A DNA stretch of 64,000 bases from Opisthocomus hoazin (Eukaryota > Chordata > Aves > Opisthocomiformes > Opisthocomidae). The number at the start of each line of letters is the position of its first letter. The first letter of the stretch is position 1. Below the pieces are notes generated by a model. The model was not told where the DNA came from and did no database searches. It saw only the letters and a program-made list of their open reading frames with translations. The DNA lies in NCBI RefSeq assembly GCF_030867145.1, contig NC_134427.1, positions 19,429,001 to 19,493,000 of the forward strand, written 5' to 3'. The position numbers and the translations under genes are program-made. This document shows positions 40,901 to 50,450 of the stretch, piece after piece.

Positions 40901-43900
40901 AGTTTTAGGGGAGATACATCTTAATTTAAAAATACCATCAGTTACTACTGAAGCAAAATTAAAGATTCTACTAGATTAGTAGCTGCAATGTAGTATTCCA
41001 TTAAGAAAAATAAGAGGTTAAATGATGTTTCTGTCTAAGCCATAAACGCTTCCAGCATGTTGAACCTCCACATATAAATACTCAAATTACTTAGTGTTCT
41101 ATAAACAAAATACCTCTCTGGCTTATGGATGTCTTTTATTAAATGCAATGTAACTGTTTTGTCAACAGTTGCTTTTATGTTTTTTATTTAGCTTGTAACT
41201 TTCTAGATGATGTGTTGCAACCCACAGTACCACCACAAAGTCAAAGAGCCACTTCAGCCAACCAGCAAAGTGGAAAAATTTTGGCAAATGACCTCGATTC
41301 TTCACTTGCTAATCTAGTGGGAAGTAAGCGTGAAGCTTTTAAATTTGACTTTACTTTTCGTTACTGAAAACAAACCAAGCTTTTTTTTTTCCCCAAAAAA
41401 ATTAAAATTACTTAGGTATTTTGTCTGTTTCTCTTTCCCTCCAGATCTCGGCTTTGGAGGAACTCCATCCAAAAAGTAAGTGCACATATGTACTTATAAT
41501 GTGCTTACGTGACTGTTTCGTCGTCTCTGGCATAGTTTATCAGCACTGACATGGCAAGAGTCTCAACTCTTGAAAGTAGTCTGCTGCCAAGCACAGTACT
41601 GAAACAGTGAGTTTGTGGTCAGTCACCATAACATGGTCGACCTTGACTTTTGAAGCAATTCATTTTAGTTTTGCAGCTGCTGTATTTTTACGAAACACCA
41701 TAAAAGTTCTTGTAGTTACAGAAAACTCCAGTTAATCGTTATGCTGTGCAGTGCAGTAATGATAGTTTACTTTCAACACAAAACAGAACACCCAGACTTC
41801 ATACATACTGGAACAGAGATATCTAAGTAGTTACTGAAATCCTGAGTGTTTCTTCCCCCCATATATTTCAGCTGTGTGCATGTAGTAAGGCTTGTTTTGG
41901 TTTTCCGTTATGTTGTTACTTTAGCTGTTGAGTCCCTGTGAAAACTAATACCACAGTTTCATTTTAGATCGGATATGCAGTGGACCCAGCCTACAGAGAA
42001 GAAACTTACTGGTGGAACAAACTGGCAAGCAAAAACAAGCACATCGACTACGTGGAACCCTACTCCCTTACCCCCTATTCCACATATGGTAATTTCTGTA
42101 CTATTGAAATCATGCTTCATTCTTGCAAATGCTAATTCCCTGCTTGAATTGACTTCAAAAGAATAGCAAAGGCTGTCTGGGACAAGACTAGGGGCAGAGG
42201 GGAATGCTTGTAGGATAACTTCTCAGACTGAGGTAGAGATTTTAGAATGCTTTATTTCCTCTCACTGTAAAACTTGTCTGTTAAAGATTTAAATAATTGT
42301 CCTTTCACTTGAGCTGTGTCTCAATTCATAAGTTGGTTTTTTTTTTTCTGAATTGAAACAAATGACCCCAAACCAGAAAATTTCTGATGTGCATGTTATA
42401 TGCTCTTCCCCCCCACCCCCCAGCACCTTTAAGAATTGTAAGAATATGTTTCAAGGGCAAAACTTCTGTTCCTTCCAGTTTTCACTCCATTTTCAGTTTT
42501 GTCACACGAAATGCTGCTGCAACCCCTGCAAGGCACCTTAATTATCGGGTCAAGTAGCACTTTGGATTTCTGATAATGCTCAACGGCAACTTCATGATTT
42601 TAACACAGTACAAAATACTAAGCGGAAGTTTTATAGTTATTTAAATAAAGAATTTTCTCATAGGCAACTGACTTTTCCTATGCCTAAAAGAGATTTTTCA
42701 AGTATCTTCTATTCATGTATATTCATACAAATACAGACCACTCCTGAAATCTAGCTGCCTTGGAGGGAAGTAGAATGTTTGTCTTGGTTATATGTATAAC
42801 TAGGTTAGTTGCCATATTTGCTATGAGTTTTGGTCTGCTGTCTGACTTCATTTTTCACTAAGAATGGCTTTGCCTGTAATGCTTGTTTTCCTCATCTTAC
42901 ATGAGTGTGCTCATTCCAGATTATCAAAGTTGAATAGAATATTAAATCCAGTATTGGACTCAAACAAAACTCCAAAGTTCCAATGATAGAATGTCTCAGT
43001 TGTATAGCACTATTACGTGAGGCTTCTGAGACCATAATATCTTTTTATCCCCTCTCAGTGCTCCAGAATATGTTGTTAGAGTGCTGATGCATTCTTACTT
43101 TTGAAGGATAGAGGGCACCTTAGCACGCATTGATCACTGTGGATTTGGGTTGTGGTTGTGTGTTTTTTATTTCATGGGTTCATGCTTAATACTTTCTGGT
43201 CTAAGCATTTGAATGCTTTATACCAGATATCTGCTCACTTATTTGATTGGGATTCCAGCAGTTAATGATACAAATAACTAGCTCAGCTGTGAGAATCTTT
43301 AAAATCAGTGCCCCAGTACTGGAAAGGTCTAACTGTCCCGGCTTGGTCTGTGACATTGAGTGCTTACCCTCCAATTCGTGTACAGTCTGCATACTCTTTT
43401 GCAGTGAAGTATTTTAATTAGCACTCCATTTTTTAATATGATTAGCACTACTTAACAATGCACGGCAATATGAAGTGCATGCATCACTGTGCCTATGAAC
43501 ATAACCTGCTAGAAGTTAGTACTGGCTTAAGATGCTCTTCATTTTTCTTTTTTCATATTGTGATATGTTGTAGACATCAGAAATTAGCAACATTTACTTG
43601 ACTAAACGTCATTGCTGTTTGTTTCCTAAGATGAATGATCACTGGCTTCCTTGTTCTTTTCTATGCCCTTCTCACATATAATGGGAGGAAGAAGGAATAT
43701 TGCATGCCATGCCCTCTAAAAGCTTATCACACAAATGTTTGTGCAAGCAGCATACTCGAATCTAGCTAGATTTAGTAAAATTGCTATTTTTGATGCAAGT
43801 CTTACCAGCAATAGCTTTCTAGGCAGGGACCCTGCTCAAGTTAACAGGCATAGTTACTGTCCTTGCACTTTTTTCCTCTCACTTTAATTGTTTTAATAAA

Positions 43901-45261
43901 TGAGTTGAGCATAGTTACAGACAGTTAGTCTTGAATCCATCCCTTGGTTAGAGTTTCCAGTTCGAATAAGTCTTCAATAATTTTCTGTCCTTACTCCTTT
44001 TGCTGTGCCAGAATGGAGTACACTATCCTGGATATGTAAGTCAATTTCTTGTAAATACATTGGTTATTTTAAGTATTGAAAAACATGTATTTTTCACTGT
44101 TTTATATATGTTACCAGCATGCATGAGCTTATCTAAAATACATTAAAATTGTCTTGATTGAAGGTACCTGCTCCTATCGCGTACCCAGTGACCACACCTC
44201 AAGTGCCTGTATATGGAATGGTAAGAAATAAGATTGTCTTGCATTCCTGAAAAACCTGGTTGTTTCCTCCAGTGGGTTTCATGGCAGGCATTATTATGCT
44301 CAGATCATCCTGCAGCTTACCTGTGTTCTTTCATAAGGTCGATAGTGTGAGAGATCTGATAGCTTTTTCACACTGTGCATTGGAAGACTTTGCTCTAAAT
44401 TATATACAGCAAGTTTTTTAGAAGCTTTAACTTGTATGTGCACGTGTGTCTATATGCTTATTTTCCACTATACTTAGAATGCAAAAAAATGATAATCTAG
44501 AATTAATTTGAATTTTATATACTGGTTTTGTCGGGCTTTTGTTTTTCTACAGGTACCTCCTCAGATTGGAGCTGCTCCTTTGATGGCACCCCAGTCAATG
44601 ATGTATACACAGCCTGGTCTAAGGCCAACAAACCCTTTTGCACCTGTTTCTGAAACTCAGGTGAACTGTGTTCTTCAGTCTTGAGATCCCATTGAAACTT
44701 TGGTCTTGGTAAAAATAACCAAATGTTTCATGAAGGGCTACTAATGTATGTCTGTGTTTGAAAGTGAGGAGTTCCTCAGGCAATGGCAGCAGCTAGTGCT
44801 GGCGAGGAAGCGAATTCAGATAGTGAGACCATGCAAACGTAGGAAGCAAGGAAGAAAGGAAAAATTGGAGACTTAATGGCTACCTTATTACTGTGCCAAT
44901 ATTAAGAAAATGGAAGTGGTGGAGATGTGTAGGACTTAGACTCCCAGGACATTAGCTGGGTGCTTGGTTTAGTCACGCTGACTAGAGCAGTCGTGAAAGC
45001 TTTCTGAAGGATCAGGTGCTGGGGAGGTGAAAAAGGCATGGACAACAGATCGTTCGAGTAGAGGAAACTGTGTACCCCTGTCGTCCAAATATATTGGTCT
45101 GTATGTTCTTTGGGGATTTTTTTAACATGCCAAAACCTGTAGTCTTATCTTGCAAGTAACAAGGCAGTTGAATAGATTCCTAAGTCTGAAACATGGAGAA
45201 ACATGTGTTGTGTAAGTGGCATTAATATGTAGTCTCTCCTTCACAGATACAATTTATGTAG
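16696..45261 (+). CDS. Phosphatidylinositol-binding clathrin assembly protein-like (PICALM paralogue), 22 coding exons, 687 aa
   Basis: This is a clathrin adaptor of the AP180/CALM family. In the family it binds PI(4,5)P2 through an N-terminal ANTH domain, recruits clathrin and AP2, and sorts SNAREs such as VAMP8 at the plasma membrane. The reading frame was assembled from 22 exons with GT-AG junctions; the total of 2064 nt includes the stop. The ANTH domain covers about residues 1-290. The PIP2-binding residues K28, K38, K40 and H41 are present, and it matches PICALM closely (for example [18 protein letters not shown]). The tail carries DLFDL (392-396), DIFDM (436-440), ELFSDDF (465-471), DFDAVF (507-512), a clathrin-like [12 protein letters not shown] (559-570), a C-terminal NPF (674-676) and the PICALM-type end IQFM. 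The start at 16696 has G at -3 and the family N-terminus. Substitutions throughout, and linkage to VBP1, argue for the paralogue rather than PICALM itself. Exons are listed separately. Confidence 0.95.
16826..24432 (+). other. PICALM-like intron 1
   Basis: A 7.6-kb intron, the longest of this gene. AT-rich with T and A runs. No repeat element or RNA gene is recognised in it. Confidence 0.9.
24433..24575 (+). CDS. PICALM-like coding exon 2
   Basis: The acceptor is TTTAG, and the exon completes Tyr44 and continues [17 protein letters not shown] of the ANTH domain. The donor is GTAAGA after an ACGAG end (codons NE). Length 143 nt, ends in phase 0. Confidence 0.97.
27392..27467 (+). CDS. PICALM-like coding exon 3
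   Basis: [20 protein letters not shown] region of the ANTH helices. The donor is GTAAGG. 76 nt, ends in phase 1. Confidence 0.97.
28304..28406 (+). CDS. PICALM-like coding exon 4
   Basis: Begins with [18 protein letters not shown] and ends in MKRG. The donor is GTAAGA. 103 nt. Confidence 0.97.
28596..28689 (+). CDS. PICALM-like coding exon 5
   Basis: Encodes [20 protein letters not shown] and ends in DFD. The acceptor is TGTAG and the donor GTAAGT. 94 nt. Confidence 0.97.
28794..28905 (+). CDS. PICALM-like coding exon 6
   Basis: Encodes [20 protein letters not shown] and [14 protein letters not shown], near-identical to PICALM. 112 nt. Confidence 0.97.
29982..30088 (+). CDS. PICALM-like coding exon 7
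   Basis: Encodes [20 protein letters not shown] and SEFLKVAE. The acceptor is TCCTCAG and the donor GTAAAT. 107 nt. Confidence 0.97.
30674..30715 (+). CDS. PICALM-like coding exon 8
   Basis: A short 42-nt exon encoding [14 protein letters not shown], near the end of the ANTH domain. The donor is GTCAGT. Confidence 0.95.
35059..35144 (+). CDS. PICALM-like coding exon 9
   Basis: Encodes [20 protein letters not shown] and the linker that follows. The donor is GTGAGT. 86 nt. Confidence 0.96.
36229..36352 (+). CDS. PICALM-like coding exon 10
   Basis: Encodes the [20 protein letters not shown] linker and a Glu/Lys-rich helix ending in [11 protein letters not shown]. 124 nt. Confidence 0.95.
38044..38180 (+). 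CDS. PICALM-like coding exon 11
   Basis: Begins EQRLREIS and continues into a Ser/Thr-rich tail, then VDLFAVPAP. It diverges from PICALM here. 137 nt. Confidence 0.93.
38476..38579 (+). CDS. PICALM-like coding exon 12
   Basis: Carries [11 protein letters not shown], a clathrin/AP2-type motif. It ends SSAWGG across the junction with exon 13, where PICALM has WGDPF. 104 nt. Confidence 0.93.
39457..39603 (+). CDS. PICALM-like coding exon 13
   Basis: Phase 1-1 exon of 147 nt. It holds DIFDMKP and TVELFS and completes GPF at its start, where PICALM has DPF. Confidence 0.92.
40056..40115 (+). CDS. PICALM-like coding exon 14 (60-nt cassette)
   Basis: A phase 1-1 exon encoding [19 protein letters not shown]. 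Its acceptor ATGAAG follows a pyrimidine-rich stretch. A symmetric exon, so it can be skipped without a frameshift. Confidence 0.85.
40218..40328 (+). CDS. PICALM-like coding exon 15
   Basis: Phase 1-1, 111 nt. Encodes [12 protein letters not shown], the equivalent of the NVDFESVFG block of PICALM. Confidence 0.93.
41192..41323 (+). CDS. PICALM-like coding exon 16
   Basis: Phase 1-1, 132 nt, ending in [12 protein letters not shown], a strongly PICALM-like block. The acceptor is TTTAG. Confidence 0.94.
41445..41475 (+). CDS. PICALM-like coding exon 17 (31-nt microexon)
   Basis: A 31-nt exon encoding LGFGGTPSK, with acceptor CTCCAG and donor GTAAGT. Phase 1 to 2, so skipping it alone would shift the frame. 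Confidence 0.9.
41968..42088 (+). CDS. PICALM-like coding exon 18
   Basis: Encodes [20 protein letters not shown], matching the PICALM block that reads NWTQPGEKKLTGGSNWQ. 121 nt, ends in phase 0. Confidence 0.95.
44012..44035 (+). CDS. PICALM-like coding exon 19 (24-nt microexon)
   Basis: Encodes NGVHYPGY. The acceptor is GTGCCAG and the donor GTAAGT. Phase 0-0. It corresponds to the alternative NGMHFPQY exon I recall from PICALM. Confidence 0.85.
44164..44220 (+). CDS. PICALM-like coding exon 20
   Basis: A phase 0-0 exon of 57 nt with [19 protein letters not shown]. The donor is GTAAGA. Confidence 0.92.
44553..44660 (+). CDS. PICALM-like coding exon 21
   Basis: A phase 0-0 exon of 108 nt with the NPF motif ([13 protein letters not shown]). 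The donor is GTGAAC. Confidence 0.95.
45247..45261 (+). CDS. PICALM-like coding exon 22 (terminal)
   Basis: A 15-nt coding tail, IQFM then TAG, the same C-terminus as PICALM. The acceptor is CTTCACAG. Confidence 0.95.
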   Translation: MQFM

Positions 45262-48200
45262 AGCCGCCAAAGCAGCAAGATGTGAGAACAACCAAATACT
45301 GGTAAAAAAAGAAAAGACTGAATTTTGATCTTTCCATGATGTATTCCTGAACAGGGCAACTGTTTCTTCCCTGTATAATAGAACATTATTTTGAATTTCA
45401 ATGCTCAAGAGATTCTTGTTTATAACAGTCACTGCAGTGCGAAGTCATGTTTGTTCACTGATTTTTTTTTTTTTTTTTAAACTGCTCAGCAAAAAACTGT
45501 GTGTTAAGGTTGACTCAGAAGGTGCAGGCTGGATTATCATCTTCGAAGCTGAGAAGAGGGGTTACATGATTGCTCCGCAACCTTACTCGTCAGTGGATTA
45601 CCTTAGGAAGTTAACTGAGGATGTCAAAGCTATTTATTTTCTCCACAAATTCCGTGGCTGTTTTAACCAAGACACAACACAAATGAAGTTGAGCAATAAA
45701 ATTATGTGCTCTAATAAATACTCTGATAGAGCAATGCTTGTATTATCGTAAGGCAAATATTATGGGAAATCAGACAGCTTTTCAGATTACAATAGTTTAT
45801 AGTAATTAGCAAACTTTATAATGTGAGTTTGAAATGCTGTGAATCAACAAGATATATACATATTACGTACATATATATATATATATATAGTAAAAATAAT
45901 AAATTGCTCCATTGGTATGTCAGTGTTACGTGCCTAGTTGAAAGAGCTAGGCTCTGATATGGGCTGAAGGTCTCAGGTGGAGTCGGGGAAACAAGCGTGC
46001 TGGAGAACAGCGTGTGCAGCCTCCGACGGGTGACAGGAGCTGCACTGCCATCGAGTAGCTTCTCTGCAGGTCACGTCTGTCGCAGCTCGAGGAAGAGTAG
46101 CTTTGGGAGCAGTTTGAAAATCTGGTTGCTAACTGCAGAACAGGCAAGAAATCCAATTTTTTTTTTTCATTTTTTTTTTAAAGGCCATTAGGTCAAAAGA
46201 ACCAAACCTTGCAATAGTGCTGACACTTGTGAACTGGCAACTGTATTGAAATTATCCAGCTGTAGAGAATAGCTTGTGCTGCTTTTCTGAAATAAGAACC
46301 TAGTTGTAAACCATATAAAAGTAATTATTTTTAAACATGTAAATATGTGCAGACTTTTAGATAATCTTTTCTTTAATGCTGCAGTAATCTTTGTCTTCTG
46401 TAGTAATTTCAAGATAAAAATGCAATGTTAAGAAGTCGGACTCTTTTTGAGAGGAGAATCTTTTAAATGAACTAATTTATGAAGTATGCTGTTCATGATG
46501 GGTCAGATGTGTACAGATTTTTGGCATGTCTTTTGTATTTAACAATCTTCCTCCAAAACAGAAATCGGCTATGAAAATGCCTTACCTTGTATTTTTCAGT
46601 GTCTGATAAAAAGCGATAGCATTAAAAAAAAAAAAAGTTAATAACGAGTAAATGGGATTGGAGCAACCTTTCTTCCAGAAGTTTTGGGGCAGAATACAAT
46701 GAAAAGCTCTCCTGTAAAATGACTTCTTCTAATGATTAATATTAAAGCTGAGTTTTCAAAAAATGAAATAGTTTCCTATTGTTGCAATAAATAGACCTCC
46801 AGAGTAGCATGTCTCTTATCTTTTGGGGAGTCTATAATTGCAGAAATATCTCTGACTGTCACTGTAAATGCAAATAGGCCTGAGAATCTTGTCACTGTCC
46901 TGTAGAGAACTTCTAAAATACAGCACTTTCCTCATAGTGGGAATAAACCTTCTCCTTCTCTAAATGCTTCATTCTGTCCAGAGATTGCAAAAGTAGTATT
47001 ACTTAACCCTATTGAAATATTTTTGCCAAGTGAAACAACTCAAAAGAAACAAAATTTAAAAAAGCAAGCCCCCAACCCGTGGAATCTGTAACCACTGACT
47101 TCCTGGGAAATGCAAGCTTGCAAAAATTTAAAACTCGGAGTTCCTGAATGTGTATTGTTGGTGGTTTTTTTTTTTTTTTTAAAGAATTTGGACTGGTATA
47201 GAGCAATTCAATGTTCAGGTTTGAATTACAAAGGGCTTCAAGCTTTAATCCACCAGTATTGGGTTGAACAATTGTACAATTTTAAGCCAGTGAGTTCTTC
47301 GGTGCCTATAGTTGCCCTCTGCGTGATGAGGGAATAGATGCCATTTAGATGGGGTCATTGTGTTGAGGGGACTGTTTATTTAAGAAATAGTGAATTCCAT
47401 TGATTTTATTCAGCATTGAAAGGTCTCAAGTTCAAATTGGACCAGTACACGTAGTAATAAATGTCTGGGCATTAATGACAGAGCTGAGAGAGCTACAGGC
47501 AGGCAGTTTCTAGCAGTGTAAGCTGCGGGTCTTTCTCATACTGAGTTGTGTAAGTAATAATCAGTTATTTTAATAAAATATGCAAATAAATGCCTGGCAA
47601 ACAGTATAGATTTGTTACAACTATTGCAGAGCATTCTGAATATCTGGAATGTATGGATTTAGTACTAGGTATAGTTTGTGCTACTTCTGGTTTGCTCTGG
47701 ATTTTTTAATGGTTCTTTGGTATGCTTTCTTGTAGCAAAGCTGTCTGATACCATTTTAGTATTAAAAAACGAGAAACAGCCACAAAGTACATCCTAAAAA
47801 CTTTATAAGCTACCTTCTTTTTAGTCTGGTTCAGAGTGTTTGGTCCATTAAAACACGGCTTTCAGATTTATCCTGATGAAGAAAAGATTGCTTTGCACGC
47901 TTCTCTGCGCGGACATGCACGGGACTGCTTGTTGCCAGCCTCTGCCTCGGGTGCCTGTCGGGCGCATAAAACAGCAGAGTGCGGCGTTTCGAGTAACAGA
48001 GTTTGTGCTTCAGAAGGAAAAACCAGGGACTTCGGATGCTGTCACGGCTTTTACGGCTCGAAACTCGTTCTGCAAAACACCGCTCTGAAGACAAAGACTG
48101 TTCTTGAGGGTACCTGTAGTAGCCCGCGAGAGTTGTGAGGAGTGGTGGTGCCGAGCGAAACCCGAGAGAGATGTATATAAATGTGACTTTCATCTCCTTC

Positions 48201-49599
48201 CACCTCGTTGGATCGGAGTCCTGTTCTGAATACTTCAGAAAGCAGATAACTAAGAAGCTGCTCCATGCTTGTTGAACGAGGAGGACTCGCAGCGCGCTGT
48301 GTGCTTTGCGTTCTTGTCCTGCAGGGGGTTGTTCCAGGGACTTCGCGCTGCGGCGGGGAGGTGCCTGAAGGTGACTTGGGGGGGGATCTGGAGAGGTTGG
48401 TTGTGTCGGGCCTGAGACTGCACCTCTGTTTAAGTGACCAGGGTTTGCTAATGACACAGTCTGACTTGGCCTCTGAGAAGCCATGGAGATTTTTTTTCCT
48501 TTTTAATTTTGGACACATGTACTAGAGAAGTCTTAAGTTCTCCGCATGCAGCGGTGGAATAGTAGGTAAAAATAACAAGTGGACCTTTGTTTGAAACAAA
48601 ACCAACCAACACACACACAGACACCAACAAAGAGACTTCTGACTGCAGGACTGAATACAGGGTGTATCCCCATCGGGGTTTTTTGACCTCTGGCAGGGAG
48701 GGTGGGGTTACAATTAGAATAGTACGCACTGTGGATCAGTGCTTAATTTGTACATAAAAAGGAAAACTTTGTTTTGGTTAGTTTGTATTGTAAGGACAAC
48801 ATCTAAAGGCACTGTGTATCAGTCATTTATTTCCATTTAAAAGATTATATTTTTGAGCAATGGAAGCTGTACGTGATGTTATCATTTATACATTACTGGT
48901 AGCTAGGACTATAGAAAACCTGTTGCTATTACTCTGAAGATGTATTTGACTTATTGATATATAACTTGCTGCATCACTACTTTACGCAGATTCTCATGAT
49001 CGTTTATTTAAAGAGATTGTAGTAACTGGGACAGTTACACCAGGAGTTGTACCAGCAGCTCTTTCAGTCCATCTCAAACACATATCTTCGTGAGCGGGTT
49101 TCATCCTTTTCTGAATATTTGGCTGGAATTTCGTCTTGGAGCGATGACAGAGCAGGTGCTGGAACAGATTTCCCTCACCCCAACCCCGACTTTACATTAT
49201 TTATTTCATAGGTCTTGTTTTGTATGTGATGTTTTTCCCCATGACAGGTTATTGCCTTTTATTGGATATTTATTGAAAAGGAGGGACTCTGAGTTGGGCT
49301 GTTGAGGATTTTTTTTTCGGATGTGTTCTTGTACAGCTGTTCCCATACTGGAGTTCCTTTTATAAGAACACAGAAGCTGTGGGAAATCCCCAAGCCACAA
49401 ACCGGAACAAAATCCCCAGGGTTTGCGTTCGGTGAATGAACAATTTTTTAAAAGCTGCCGAAGCACAAGACCGGCCCTGTCGATATTTTAATTGTGGAAC
49501 TTTGCACCCTGTTAATACGCAAACTGTTTGGTTTTTTTAAAAACTGCTCCTTCCCCGTTATTGGAGGAAACGAGCTTTGGAGAAAAAATAAAAATAAAC
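45262..49599 (+). other. 3' UTR and flank of the PICALM-like gene
   Basis: Most of this is AT-rich and probably includes the 3' UTR. A GC- and CpG-rich patch at about 47.82-48.49 kb stands out. A TA dinucleotide run lies at about 45871-45890. No coding gene is recognised. Confidence 0.6.
45695..45718 (+). terminator. Candidate proximal poly(A) signals of the PICALM-like gene
   Basis: Two AATAAA hexamers at 45695-45700 and 45713-45718, about 430 bp after the stop codon. More distal AATAAA hexamers at 46786-46791 and 47572-47577 could give longer 3' UTRs. Usage is unknown. Confidence 0.5.
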
Positions 49600-50450
49600 T
49601 TTGGCAGAGGCGCGGTGCGGGTGTGCGCGTGATCCTTCCTGGGGGGGGCTCGGGCCTTGCTCTGCGCCGGAGGCCAGGGGCGGGCTGTGCCTCTGCTGCC
49701 TTGGCTGGGCACTTGCGGGCGGGAGGGGGTGCGGGGTCCCCCTGGGTCAGATGGCCCCACCCCCAGCCAGGGGCGCGGCGCCACGCCCCCCGCCCAAGCC
49801 CACCAATGGGCGGCGCTCCGACGGCAGCCACCCCGCCTACCCCGCTCGGATCCGCCCCCGCGTCTTCTCGTCACGGGTGGGGTGGCGCTGGACTCTTGAC
49901 GTGATGACGTCTGACTACGGTGTCCCGGCGAAGGCCGCGCGCGCACCGTCGATTCTCCAAGATGGCGGCGGCCACCAGCAGCGAGACGGGGTGCGGCGAG
50001 GCGGCGGCGGGCGAGAAGCGCGGCCCCCTCGGCATCCCCGAGGCGGTCTTCGTGGTGAGCGGCGGCTCCGCTGGCCGACCCGGGAATAGGGGCGTGGCGG
50101 GGGGGGACCGCGCTCCGGCAGCCGGGCGCGGCCCCTGTGAGGCGGCACCTGCGGCGGGCGGTGCCCTGAGGGAGCGCGCGCGGCGGGGCTGCCCCTCACG
50201 GCGGGGCTGAGCGGGAGCTGCGGGCCCGGCCCCAGCACCTCGCGGGCCGCCCGGTGCCGGGGGCCTGTCCCGTGGGCCCAGCCGGCCCCGGAGCGGCGCG
50301 GGCGATGCCGTACGGCGGGGCTCGCCCCGCTCGCTGCCTCGCGCGCTGGGTGTGAGGCGCCTGGCTGCTGAGCGGGAGCGAGCGCCGTGCCCGGCTGGGT
50401 GTCCTGGCCTGCGGAAAGCCAGCGCACGTGTGCGCCTTCTGGGGAAACAG
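49600..50450 (+). promoter_or_regulatory. CpG-island promoter of VBP1
   Basis: High GC and CpG density around exon 1. Seen: an ACCAATGGGCGG block (49803-49814) combining a CCAAT box and a GC box; two tandem CRE/ATF-like octamers TGACGTGA and TGACGTCT at 49897-49904 and 49905-49912; and AAGATGGCGGC at 49959-49969, a YY1-type element that overlaps the start codon. No TATA box seen. Confidence 0.75.
49962..50054 (+). CDS. VBP1: VBP1 coding exon 1
   Basis: Encodes an Ala/Gly-rich start and LGIPEAVFV. The donor is GTGAGC. 93 nt, phase 0. Confidence 0.95.

Larger units (their letters stand above)
24576..45246 (+). other. PICALM-like introns 2-21
   Basis: Ordinary AT-rich introns with homopolymer runs (for example T near 24071, 40125-40142 and 30648-30663). 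No CR1, LTR or embedded gene is recognised. The longest after intron 1 are introns 2 (2.8 kb), 8 (4.3 kb), 18 (1.9 kb) and 10 (1.7 kb). Confidence 0.85.

Noticed and set aside
43950-43980. TTCGAAT-type matches as tRNA T-loops
   Set aside because: No matching acceptor stem or anticodon arm at the right spacing.
45401-45751. 116-codon frame after the PICALM-like stop
   Set aside because: It crosses a poly-T run and lies in the 3' UTR, with no recognisable family.
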